Source: Pseudoalteromonas sp. BSi20652 (GTDB taxonomy: Bacteria; Pseudomonadota; Gammaproteobacteria; Enterobacterales; Alteromonadaceae). From it: DNA of 61,009 bases. Made by a program: the position numbers and the translations under genes. The stretch spans positions 1 through 61,009 of the forward strand of contig NZ_BADT01000028.1 in assembly GCF_000239855.1 (NCBI RefSeq), in the 5' to 3' direction. The notes below the pieces were generated by a model, which saw only the letters and a list, made by a program, of their open reading frames with translations, was not told the origin of the DNA and did not search any database. Shown one piece after another: positions 1-8,246 of the stretch. Each line of letters starts with the position of its first letter. Positions within the stretch are counted from its first letter, which is position 1.

Positions 1-70
1 GTGTCTAAAAATTCACCTTGGAACGATCTTTGTATATCATTAAATAGGTTTATTTTTATAAGTGGTGAAC

Positions 71-709
71 ATGCGTTTATTTTCTCATAATTGTGTATTA
101 AAGCTTTCGTTAATTTCGTTATCTTTGTTTATAACAACCAAGAGCTTAGCTACAGAAAGCCCAGCGGCAGTACCGCTGTATACAGAATCCGAGCTAATTG
201 CGTTAATAAATAAAAATACGCATTTAGCGCGTGTAAAGGCAGATGATTGCCAGTTAGTGCAAGATATAGAAGCACGAGCCAATAAAATGGCATTGCCGTC
301 TTATCAATTCTTATATGGCGATATGCTGGCTTATAACGTGTGCGTAGATCGAAATGTAGAGTTAGGTGTGTATTACATGCGAAAAGCGGCTGAGCAAGGC
401 TTAGCGGCTGCATTAGAGCAGTTAGGGCGTTACTACGACACCGGGCGCTTAGTTCAGCAAGATAAAGCAATGGCAATCACGTATTTGCGTGAAGCATCAT
501 CGCAAGGTAATTTAAAAGCGCAACTACGTTTAGTTAAATTATTTAATGATGGCTATGGCAGTCCGCGTGATTTTGAAGATGCATACCGTTGGCTATTTAA
601 TTCTATGGTGGCAGATAAAGCGACTCATAAAAAAATTGAGCGAGCGCTAACTAAGTTAGCGCAAAAAATGCCAGATAGTGTGGTTGTTCGTGCTCGTCTT
701 CCTATTTAA
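71..709 (+). CDS. motX: MotX, sodium-driven polar flagellar motor protein
   Basis: MotX is a periplasmic protein that, with MotY, forms the T ring around the Na+-driven polar flagellar motor and is needed to hold the PomA/PomB stator. The 212-residue product starts with a signal peptide (hydrophobic stretch about residues 9-23, then KSLA). Sel1/TPR-like repeats follow, with AAEQGLAAALEQLGRYYDTG and EASSQGNLKAQLRLVKLFND clearly visible. Family landmarks I recognise include VPLYTE, RVKADDCQLVQDI, FLYGDML and GSPRDFEDAYRWLFNS; length matches the family (about 210). An in-frame GTG lies 9 bases upstream, but ATG 71 sits at the usual distance from the signal peptide. No other motor genes are adjacent. 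It is followed by a strong terminator shared with the convergent antiporter gene. Confidence 0.9.
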   Translation: MRLFSHNCVLKLSLISLSLFITTKSLATESPAAVPLYTESELIALINKNTHLARVKADDCQLVQDIEARANKMALPSYQFLYGDMLAYNVCVDRNVELGVYYMRKAAEQGLAAALEQLGRYYDTGRLVQQDKAMAITYLREASSQGNLKAQLRLVKLFNDGYGSPRDFEDAYRWLFNSMVADKATHKKIERALTKLAQKMPDSVVVRARLPI

Positions 710-724
710 TGGCCTTTAAAAAAT

Positions 725-758
725 AAAACCCTAACTTTTTAAGTTAGGGTTTTTTAGT
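725..758. terminator. Bidirectional intrinsic terminator between motX and the antiporter gene
   Basis: A perfect 13-bp inverted repeat (725-737 with 741-753, TTT loop) has an A-run on the left and a T-run on the right. It can therefore terminate both convergent genes. Confidence 0.9.
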
Positions 759-779
759 TTTTACAGGCTGTAAAAGTAT

Positions 780-2627
780 TTAACTTTCTTCTTTAGCCTT
801 TGTTTGCGGGTCTTTTAAAACCGACATTTTAGGCGGTTGTAATGCCACGATACGTTCACCTTCTTGTGGTGGTTTTTCCATGCTAATTGTAAAAGGTCTT
901 AGTTTGATTGGTGTATCGTCATCACTGTCTTTATCACCTTTTAGAATAAATAATGGGATAGCTTCAGGGTTCATTTCCTGATATTGCTCCCAACTAAATT
1001 CATCAGAAATACGAGTCGCACTCACCTTTCCGCCTTTTGCTATCATACTACTTAAGCGTGCGTATGAGCCTTCATCACCGAACAGTATTTGTCGTGATAA
1101 AAACGTAGCGCTATCTTTGTTTGCTTTTGCGTGTGAGGTTGAAGAACGAAGCGAAAATACATTTTTCTCATTAAGTAAATGAGAGAAGTATTGAACGCCC
1201 AGCGCGTTATGATGACGGTTTGGCGATAGCGCTAATACACTGCGAATAGTTGTTAGCGGTAAATAACGTTCGGCATGCTCTGATTGCGGATTACCGTAAT
1301 AGCATGCTAAGCCATCCATACGCGCCATTCTGCAGTTTTCCCATGCAGGATCTGAAAGATGCACTGGAATATTTTGCTCTTTTAAGCCACGTCCAATTGC
1401 ACGTGATACATGGTTTGCCCCAATAATTAATATTGTGTTTGGTGATGGTTGACGTACGCCTAATAGCTTGGCAACAGGAATGGCCGTTAAGCTTTGAAGC
1501 ACTACTGTAATGATGATTACTGTAAATATGAGTGGCACCATTTTTTCGGCGTCGGCAACGCCAGCTTCCATCATACTGAGGGCAAATACCGACCCAACAG
1601 CTGCGGCAACAATACCTCGAGGAGCAATCCAAGCAAGTACTAAGCGCGACTTCATTGGCAAGTCAGTTCTGAAAGTTGATATCGCAATACACAGCGGACG
1701 TGCAATAAATAACACCACAGCTAAAAATATAAATACATCACTATCGAGCATCATTAAATCAGAAAGCTGTAAGCGTGCTGCAAGTAAAATAAATAGCGTT
1801 GATATTAATATCATTGATAAGTCTTCTTTAAACTCAAGCACAGAATCTATTTCTAGATCGTCTTGATTTGCAAGCCAAATACCAAATACAGTGACGGCTA
1901 ATAGGCCTGATTCATGGCTTAAATAGTTTGATACAGAAAAACTAATGAGTACTAGCGCTAAAATACCAAATTTATGTAACTCAAATGGCAGCCATTCGCG
2001 GCGCATCAACAATGTTGTTACCCAGCCAGCCGCAACACCAATACTTAAACCAACACCAAGAGTCTTAACCAAAGCAATTATAGTGTGACTAAGTACTTCA
2101 CCTTGACCTACAAGCATCACTGCTTCAAATACGAGTACAGCAAAAAGAGCACCAATAGGGTCAATTACAATACCTTCCCAGCGAAGTATGCGATCTATGT
2201 CTTGAGTTGGGCGCATTGAGTTTAACAGTGGGGCTATGACGGTAGGGCCTGTAACAACAAGCACTGCGCCCAGTACAGCAGCTACACGCCAATTAAGCTC
2301 AAGCAGCCAGTAGGCGCTTAAACTAATAACAATACAGGTGGTAAGCATACCGATAGAGCATAGATTTCTAACCACTTTACTAATGCCTTTTAACTCTCGG
2401 AAATGCAATGTGAGCGAACCTTCGAATAGGATCACTGCAACACTTAAAGATACAATCGGAAACAGTAAGTCTCCTAAAAGTGCATCTGGGTCTAATACGC
2501 CACTAAATGGCCCTAATAACAGTCCCGTAAGCAATAAAAAAAGAATAGCGGGCACTTTAAACGCCCATGCTACCCATTGAGCAAGCACAGAGCAAAGTGC
2601 GATACCGGCTATATAAATTGCTGACAT
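780..2627 (-). CDS. CPA-type Na+/H+ antiporter with C-terminal RCK/TrkA-N-like domain
   Basis: A 615-residue inner-membrane cation:proton antiporter. Residues 1 to about 395 are a run of roughly a dozen hydrophobic segments of the Na_H_Exchanger fold. Recognisable pieces include the GLLLGP stretch after the first segments, LFEGSL, VVTGPTV and the VIDPIGAL motif, whose acidic residue is likely ion-binding. Residues from about 397 begin ILIIGANHVSRAIG, a Rossmann glycine motif typical of TrkA-N/RCK regulatory domains that bind nucleotides, and the tail is charged. The layout (transporter plus cytosolic nucleotide-binding domain) fits the CPA1 antiporters with RCK domains found in marine gammaproteobacteria. 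The role is inferred to be pH/Na+ homeostasis; whether Na+ or K+ is exchanged cannot be told. It is a single gene converging on motX. Confidence 0.85.
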   Translation of the reverse strand: MSAIYIAGIALCSVLAQWVAWAFKVPAILFLLLTGLLLGPFSGVLDPDALLGDLLFPIVSLSVAVILFEGSLTLHFRELKGISKVVRNLCSIGMLTTCIVISLSAYWLLELNWRVAAVLGAVLVVTGPTVIAPLLNSMRPTQDIDRILRWEGIVIDPIGALFAVLVFEAVMLVGQGEVLSHTIIALVKTLGVGLSIGVAAGWVTTLLMRREWLPFELHKFGILALVLISFSVSNYLSHESGLLAVTVFGIWLANQDDLEIDSVLEFKEDLSMILISTLFILLAARLQLSDLMMLDSDVFIFLAVVLFIARPLCIAISTFRTDLPMKSRLVLAWIAPRGIVAAAVGSVFALSMMEAGVADAEKMVPLIFTVIIITVVLQSLTAIPVAKLLGVRQPSPNTILIIGANHVSRAIGRGLKEQNIPVHLSDPAWENCRMARMDGLACYYGNPQSEHAERYLPLTTIRSVLALSPNRHHNALGVQYFSHLLNEKNVFSLRSSTSHAKANKDSATFLSRQILFGDEGSYARLSSMIAKGGKVSATRISDEFSWEQYQEMNPEAIPLFILKGDKDSDDDTPIKLRPFTISMEKPPQEGERIVALQPPKMSVLKDPQTKAKEES

Positions 2628-3498
2628 AGATTAAGAATTCCTTATTTATGGCGATGTTTTAAAGTATAACTTTTGTTAATAATTAGTACAGGGGTATACA
2701 CGTGAAACCTAAATATTACTAATGAATTTTAGCTACTTATAAAAGATTAGTGAGCTTTAATTAATACTAGAGTGATAAGGCACCTTGTTAAAGCATATAA
2801 AAGGAACTTAATATATTGATTATAAATAATAAAAACCGAAGGTTTGCACAGTATCAGTAATGCAGTTTAAATTTTAGCCTTGATCTTACCCCCCTAAATA
2901 ACGTATTATACTTCGTGTTCAAACAATTAGTTATCTAAGTATCTTTATTGCTTTAAATGACGGGTTATTAATCTTAGCTTCATATTTAAACTTTATAATC
3001 ATACAGTAACAGTTAAGTTTGAGCCTAAACACTCAAAATGTTATTTACCGAACTATTTGGTATGGTTTTACTAAACAAGCTTATTTATTTTTTTAAATAA
3101 GTAAAGGTTTGAGTTGAACTATTACCTTTCAATATTTGATCCCCATCGTGGCGATTAAATCTCGGTCCTTAGGTCTTCACCCTATCTGTCGGTGTATCAG
3201 ACTTTAGAGGCTCTATGTATGTTGTTAATAGAAAAGCTTCACACAGCTTTTTACAGCGATACATAAACAACACTTTTTAAATTTTCTGATAATTTAGTTC
3301 CACTCAAATTTTTGAGTTGCTGCTATTTTATACTTGAGCTTAAATCTATTACCAATATTTTAGATGCGGCCTTACCGCGTGTGTAAAAAAGTGTTTCTAA
3401 ATAACAAGACAAATTCGAAGCTATGTTTTAAACCTAGCTACTTAGTTTTAGCTCGTCTAATTAAGATGAGCGCAGATAAAATGGAAAGTTGAGCATTT
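2628..3498. other. Long non-coding interval upstream of proB
   Basis: These 871 bases hold no convincing ORF on either strand. Most is very AT-rich. A distinctly less AT-rich block lies at about 3139-3215. Nearby are two small inverted repeats: CTTATTTA/TAAATAAG around 3079-3101, and ACTCAAA/TTTGAGT at 3302-3317. The region must carry the promoters for the divergent antiporter and proB genes, and could carry a long proB leader or a small RNA. None of the standard RNA families I know is recognisable here. Confidence 0.5.
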
Positions 3499-4605
3499 AT
3501 GCAAAAGTTAAATTGGCGACGTATCGTACTTAAAGTAGGTAGTGCATTAATTGCACCAGATCAAGATGGCTGCCGGTCGCGTTATATATTAACCATCGCA
3601 CAGTTTATTGTTCGTTGTCGTGCCCGTGGAATTGAGGTGATTTTAGTATCATCGGGTTCTGTAGCGGCTGGTGCGCATTTATTCCCATCAGACAAACCTC
3701 GCTCTGTGGTCATGAAAAAAGCAATGGCAGCAGCAGGTCAAACAGAAATGATCGCTATGTGGGACCGCTTTTTTGACTTTCCATCTGCTCAGCTATTACT
3801 AACTCATGGCGATTTACGGGACCATGAGCGCTATCAGAGTATTCGAGAAACCATATTTACTTTGTTAGAACACGGTATATTACCCATCATTAATGAAAAT
3901 GATGCTGTCACTACCGATGATTTAAAAGTCGGAGATAATGATAATTTATCAGCGATGGTAGCGGCTGCGTCAGATGCAGATGCATTATTAATATTTTCAG
4001 ATGTTGATGGGCTATACGATAAAAACCCAAATTTACATGACGATGCAGTGCTACTGCCTGAAATAAAATCAATTGATGAATCTATTTATGCTATGGCAGG
4101 ATGTGCTACAAGCTCAGTAGGCACCGGCGGTATGAAAACCAAAATAGAAGCAGCAGAAAAAGCAACGTCACATGGTATTGCAACATATATTATAAACGGT
4201 TTTAAAGAAGAAACATTTACAAGACTATTAGCTGGTGAAAACCCGGGTAGTATATTTTTACCGTATGAAAAACCAATGCAAGATTCTGTACATTGGATGA
4301 CACACACAGCAAACGAGCAAGGCGAAGTTGTTGTTGATGGGTCGTTTGATAAATCATTAGAAGGTGAAACAGGCTGTATTCGCGGTGATGAAATCATGGA
4401 AGTACATGGTGAATTTGCTGTCGGTGATACTATTTTAGTACGAAGTGAAGACGGTACGCGTTTAGCTAAAGCGACCGCAAATTATAGTAGCTGTTTGTTA
4501 AACTTTATTGCAGACAACGAACAGAGTGAATTCAGCGAAAAAATGCAGGATTCAATTGGACCAGTTATATCTGAAAAACATATCGCATTATTGGAGAAGT
4601 CATGA
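3499..4605 (+). CDS. proB: Glutamate 5-kinase (ProB)
   Basis: ProB phosphorylates L-glutamate with ATP to gamma-glutamyl phosphate, the first and feedback-controlled step of proline synthesis, in the cytoplasm. The 368-residue product has an amino-acid-kinase domain (about 8-250) with KVGS at 12-15, SSGSVAAG at 51-58, the glutamate-contacting INENDAV at 131-137, FSDVDGLYDKNP at 166-177 and GTGGMKTKIEAA at 208-219. A PUA domain follows (about 275-355). Length equals the usual E. coli type (367). It overlaps proA by four bases (ATGA), so the pair is translationally coupled. An 871-base non-coding interval lies upstream. Confidence 0.97.
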   Translation: MQKLNWRRIVLKVGSALIAPDQDGCRSRYILTIAQFIVRCRARGIEVILVSSGSVAAGAHLFPSDKPRSVVMKKAMAAAGQTEMIAMWDRFFDFPSAQLLLTHGDLRDHERYQSIRETIFTLLEHGILPIINENDAVTTDDLKVGDNDNLSAMVAAASDADALLIFSDVDGLYDKNPNLHDDAVLLPEIKSIDESIYAMAGCATSSVGTGGMKTKIEAAEKATSHGIATYIINGFKEETFTRLLAGENPGSIFLPYEKPMQDSVHWMTHTANEQGEVVVDGSFDKSLEGETGCIRGDEIMEVHGEFAVGDTILVRSEDGTRLAKATANYSSCLLNFIADNEQSEFSEKMQDSIGPVISEKHIALLEKS

Positions 4606-5849
4606 GTTTAATTACGGACATTTCACGCCAGGCAGCCAAAGCTGCACATACACTTGCTTTACTCGACACCGAGACTAAAAACAAAGTATTAGTTGAAATG
4701 GCAGCAGCATTAAGAGAGCAAAAAGCGTTTATAATCAAAGAAAACGAAAGTGACTTAAGCGCAGCACGCGATAATAATTTAGCTGCCTCAATGATCGACC
4801 GCTTAACGCTAAACGATGAGCGTATTGAAGCAATGGCAGAAGGCATTGAAGTAATTGTAAGCCTAGATGATCCTGTTGGTCAGCTACGTGATATCACAGA
4901 GCGCCCAAATGGGATTAAAATTCGTAAAATGCGCGTACCTCTTGGTGTTGTATGTATGATTTACGAAGCACGCCCAAATGTTACTGCTGATGCTGGCGCA
5001 TTATGTTTTAAATCGGGTAATAGCGTTATTTTACGTGGTGGTAAAGAAGCACTTAAAAGTTCGCAAGCTATCGCAAGTGTAATGCACAGCGTGCTTGAGA
5101 AACACAACTTACCTTTAGCACTTATTTCGGTAATACCAGATCCAGACCGTGCACTATTAATGGAATTAATGCAGCAACGTGAAAGTATTGATTTAATAAT
5201 TCCACGTGGCGGTGAAGGTTTAATTAACTTTGTTACTGAAAACAGTACTATTCCAGTAATTCAGCATTACAAAGGTGTTTGTCATCTGTATGTAGATAAG
5301 GACGCAGATCTTGAAGTTGCAATTAACTTATTACTTAATGGTAAAACTCAGCGCACAGGCGTGTGTAATGCACTAGAAGGCTTGGTCGTTCATCAAGATA
5401 TTGCAGATGAGTTTTTAAATCTGTGCGCGGTTGTATTACGCCAAGAAGGTGTAAAAATAAATGCAGATAGCCAAGCCGCTAAGTATTTTGATAACGCAAC
5501 GGTATTAGCTGATGATGAATTTGGTGAAGAATATTTAGACTTAGAAATTGCTATTCGCGTTGTTCCAAACTTTACGGCAGCGGTTGAACACATTGCACAG
5601 TTTGGTTCAAACCACACAGAAGTAATTTGCACTAAAAACGCAGCCGCTGCAGAGTTATTTCAACGAAGCGTTGATGCTTCTGTAGTGATGGTTAATACAT
5701 CTTCACGCTTCTCTGATGGCTCACAACTGGGTTTAGGCGCAGAGATTGGTATAGCCACTTCTAAGCTTCACGCATACGGCCCTATGGGACTTGAGTCACT
5801 CACCACTGAGAAGTACTTGGTAAATGGTGAAGGCCAAGTTCGCGAGTAA
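4602..5849 (+). CDS. proA: Gamma-glutamyl phosphate reductase (ProA)
   Basis: ProA reduces gamma-glutamyl phosphate with NADPH to glutamate semialdehyde, the second step of proline synthesis, and channels the unstable product of ProB. The 415-residue aldehyde-dehydrogenase-fold protein shows IYEARPNVT (120-128), GNSVILRGG (139-147), IPRGG (200-204) and the catalytic cysteine in TGVCNALEG (Cys255). Length is that expected (E. coli 417). It starts within the proB stop codon and is followed 21 bases later by a strong terminator, so proBA is a two-gene operon. Confidence 0.97.
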   Translation: MSLITDISRQAAKAAHTLALLDTETKNKVLVEMAAALREQKAFIIKENESDLSAARDNNLAASMIDRLTLNDERIEAMAEGIEVIVSLDDPVGQLRDITERPNGIKIRKMRVPLGVVCMIYEARPNVTADAGALCFKSGNSVILRGGKEALKSSQAIASVMHSVLEKHNLPLALISVIPDPDRALLMELMQQRESIDLIIPRGGEGLINFVTENSTIPVIQHYKGVCHLYVDKDADLEVAINLLLNGKTQRTGVCNALEGLVVHQDIADEFLNLCAVVLRQEGVKINADSQAAKYFDNATVLADDEFGEEYLDLEIAIRVVPNFTAAVEHIAQFGSNHTEVICTKNAAAAELFQRSVDASVVMVNTSSRFSDGSQLGLGAEIGIATSKLHAYGPMGLESLTTEKYLVNGEGQVRE

Positions 5850-5870
5850 CCGCTAAAGCTTAATTTCATT

Positions 5871-5907
5871 AAAAAGCCGAGTATGAAAATACTCGGCTTT
5901 TTGTTTT
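5871..5907 (+). terminator. Terminator of proBA
   Basis: A 14-bp perfect stem (5871-5884 with 5889-5902) with a GAAA tetraloop is followed by a T-rich tract. It lies directly after the proA stop. Confidence 0.92.
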
Positions 5908-5922
5908 TTCAGACTACTCTGT

Positions 5923-5990
5923 ATTTAATTTAATTTAATTTAATTTAATTTAATTTAATTTAATTTAATTTAATTTAATTTAATTTAATT
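5923..5990. repeat. ATTTA pentanucleotide tandem repeat, about 13.6 units
   Basis: An uninterrupted run of the 5-bp unit ATTTA, 68 bases long, lies between the proBA terminator and the end of the GGDEF-EAL regulator gene. The regulator stop codon (5980-5982) lies inside the run. The unit brings a TAA stop into every frame within 15 bases on the minus strand, so most of the repeat is 3' untranslated sequence. Confidence 0.95.
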
Positions 5991-8187
5991 TTTCAAGCCA
6001 ATCGCTTGCAGGTTCCGGTCTGTGTAAATAATAGCCTTGAAGAATAACTTCTGGGTATTCCTGCAATAAATCAAAGTGGGACTGGTTCTCTACGCCTTCA
6101 GCTACAATCTCGAGTTCAAATAAACGGCCTAAGCTTACAATCATATCAATAATTAACTTATCGTTATTATCAGTCGGTGCTTCCAATACAAAAGAACGGT
6201 CAATTTTTAGTTCTTGTATGGGTAATTTTTTTAGATAAGTTAGACTCGAATATCCGGTACCAAAATCATCAATTGACACCCTAATGCCCAGCTTTTTGAG
6301 AAAATGAACAGCCTCAATAGCCGCTTCCATATGATTAAGCAACGTACCTTCAATTATTTCAATAGTGAGTTGCTGAGGATTAATGCTATGTTGCTTTATT
6401 TGTTGGCTAATAAAGCTTAAAAAACGCGCTTCATGAAAGTGTCTACCGCTTATATTAATCGATAAGTTTAACTCAGGGTGGGTTTTACTAAGCTGCGTTA
6501 ATATTTCAAGTGCATTTGAAGTTACCCAGCAATCTAAATCATAAATTATATCTGACTCTTCGGCTATAGATATAAACTCGCCAGGGCTAATGAAGCCTTT
6601 TTGCGGATGTTCCCACCTTAATAAAACCTCAGCGCCTTTAAGGGTTTGGCTTCGGTCAAATTGGGATTGTAAATATAAGGATAACTCATTATTTGAGATA
6701 GCTTTACGTAAATCTTGCTCTATTTCAAAACGGCGTTTTGCTTGCTCGCCAAACGAAGTATCAAAAAAGGTAACTCTATTACCGCCTTTTTCTTTTGCTT
6801 TGTAACAAGCAGCCTCACAGTTACGAATGGTTTCTATAGCACTTTCCCACTGATCTTTTCGTGGAAAAATATACGTGCCAATACTTACTGTTAAGCTAAC
6901 GTCTTGTTCATCAACCACAAAGGGGTGATTTACACTTACGAGCAGTTCTTGGGCTTTATTTTCAGCCATAGCTTGGGCTCTAGCTCTGCCCACACCTTTT
7001 TCAACTGTACACAGTACTGCAAATTCATCACTGCCTAAGCGAGCAATAACATCTTTTTTACTCACGTGAGAGTGAATTCGTTTAGTTAATTCTTTTAAAA
7101 TGTTATCGCCAGCGAGTAGGCCTAATCCATCATTTATTGAGTGGAAGCTGTCTATGTCGATAATATAAATATAGGCATAACTATTTTCGGTATTACAAAC
7201 CTGAAGCTGTTGTTCTAACTGCTTTAAAAAACCATTTCGGTTTGGCAAACCTGTAAGCTCATCATGCCATGTGAGGTAGTGAATTCTTTCTTGCGTTATC
7301 TTAACGCTCGATATATCACTAAATACACCAATATAGTGCACGTTAGTATTTTGCTCACCTTTCACCATACTGAGAGTTAGCAGCTCAGGGTAAAGCTCGC
7401 CATTTTTTCGTCTAGTTACAAGTTCTCCACTCCAATAGCCTGCTTGGCTAGCATGTTCCCATACTTGGTCAAAGCTAATGCTCGGGTGGTTATTTTGTTT
7501 AATATCGTGCAACTGCATTTGCAGAGAGTCAGATTCAGAGTAACCCGTAATGCGGCAAAATGAAGGATTTACGGCAATAATTTTGCCGTTATTGTCGGTA
7601 ATAACAACGCCATCAGCGGTTCCCGTTAGGGCTTGATAGAATAACTGCTGTTTTGAGGAGAGCTCTTTTAATTCTTCTTCACGCTGGCTTAATTCTTTCG
7701 CCAGTGACTCTATTTCAAGTAGTTTGTCGTGTAAGTCAAAGTTTTTTTCTATAAGCCTATCTAGCATGCCTTGAGCGGTAATATGAGTACGTACACGCGC
7801 TCGAACTAGTGCTAATTTATACGGCTTATGGATATAATCAATTGCGCCCATAGCAAAGCCTTTTTCTTCAGACTCTTCCTCGGTAAGCGCAGTTACAAAT
7901 ATGACGGGGATCCCTTTAGTTTTTTGTTTCGCTTTAAGTATATTACATACTTCGTAGCCGTCCATGCCAGGCATCATTATGTCTAATAAAATCAAGTCAG
8001 GGCGAGTTGACTCAATAAAGATCAAAGCCTGCTCACCACTAGTAGAAATACGTACATCGTAGTCAGTTAAAAGTCCTTCAACTAATACGTGTAAATTACT
8101 AGGTTCGTCATCAACAATAAGAATTAAAGGTTTATGCTTTTGTTTAGTGTTTAATTCATTACTGTTTGTGAAATAATTTGAATGCAC
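5980..8187 (-). CDS. Response regulator with REC-PAS-GGDEF-EAL domains (c-di-GMP turnover)
   Basis: A cytoplasmic output protein of the adjacent kinase. REC (about 20-135) has the acidic pair D26/D27, phospho-acceptor D69 in LLDIMMPGMDG and K121. A coiled linker (about 145-180) leads to a PAS domain (about 180-295), a GGDEF domain (about 300-475) and an EAL domain (about 485-735). The GGDEF signature is RLGSDEF, with the second glycine replaced by serine, so cyclase activity is doubtful. The EAL signature reads EVL, but the other catalytic residues are present (NISGRHF, EIIEGT, IDDFGTGYSS, K of LKID, AEGVEN, LQGYYLHRP), so phosphodiesterase activity is plausible. It lies 59 bases after the kinase gene on the same strand, and its 3' end runs into a pentanucleotide repeat. 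Confidence 0.92.
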   Translation of the reverse strand: MHSNYFTNSNELNTKQKHKPLILIVDDEPSNLHVLVEGLLTDYDVRISTSGEQALIFIESTRPDLILLDIMMPGMDGYEVCNILKAKQKTKGIPVIFVTALTEEESEEKGFAMGAIDYIHKPYKLALVRARVRTHITAQGMLDRLIEKNFDLHDKLLEIESLAKELSQREEELKELSSKQQLFYQALTGTADGVVITDNNGKIIAVNPSFCRITGYSESDSLQMQLHDIKQNNHPSISFDQVWEHASQAGYWSGELVTRRKNGELYPELLTLSMVKGEQNTNVHYIGVFSDISSVKITQERIHYLTWHDELTGLPNRNGFLKQLEQQLQVCNTENSYAYIYIIDIDSFHSINDGLGLLAGDNILKELTKRIHSHVSKKDVIARLGSDEFAVLCTVEKGVGRARAQAMAENKAQELLVSVNHPFVVDEQDVSLTVSIGTYIFPRKDQWESAIETIRNCEAACYKAKEKGGNRVTFFDTSFGEQAKRRFEIEQDLRKAISNNELSLYLQSQFDRSQTLKGAEVLLRWEHPQKGFISPGEFISIAEESDIIYDLDCWVTSNALEILTQLSKTHPELNLSINISGRHFHEARFLSFISQQIKQHSINPQQLTIEIIEGTLLNHMEAAIEAVHFLKKLGIRVSIDDFGTGYSSLTYLKKLPIQELKIDRSFVLEAPTDNNDKLIIDMIVSLGRLFELEIVAEGVENQSHFDLLQEYPEVILQGYYLHRPEPASDWLEKLN

Positions 8188-8246
8188 AATGTATCCTTCT
8201 CTGTATTCTTTGCAACACTAGGTCTAGTTTAGGTTAGTGGGTGTCC

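Noticed and set aside
3038-3100. A possible 20-residue ORF (MLFTELFG...) in the long gap before proB
   Set aside because: It has no ribosome-binding site and ends in AT-rich sequence; chance is sufficient.
5923-5990. Phase variation of the GGDEF-EAL protein through the pentanucleotide repeat
   Set aside because: The stop codon lies near the gene-proximal end of the repeat, and further units bring stops in all frames, so copy-number change cannot alter the protein meaningfully.
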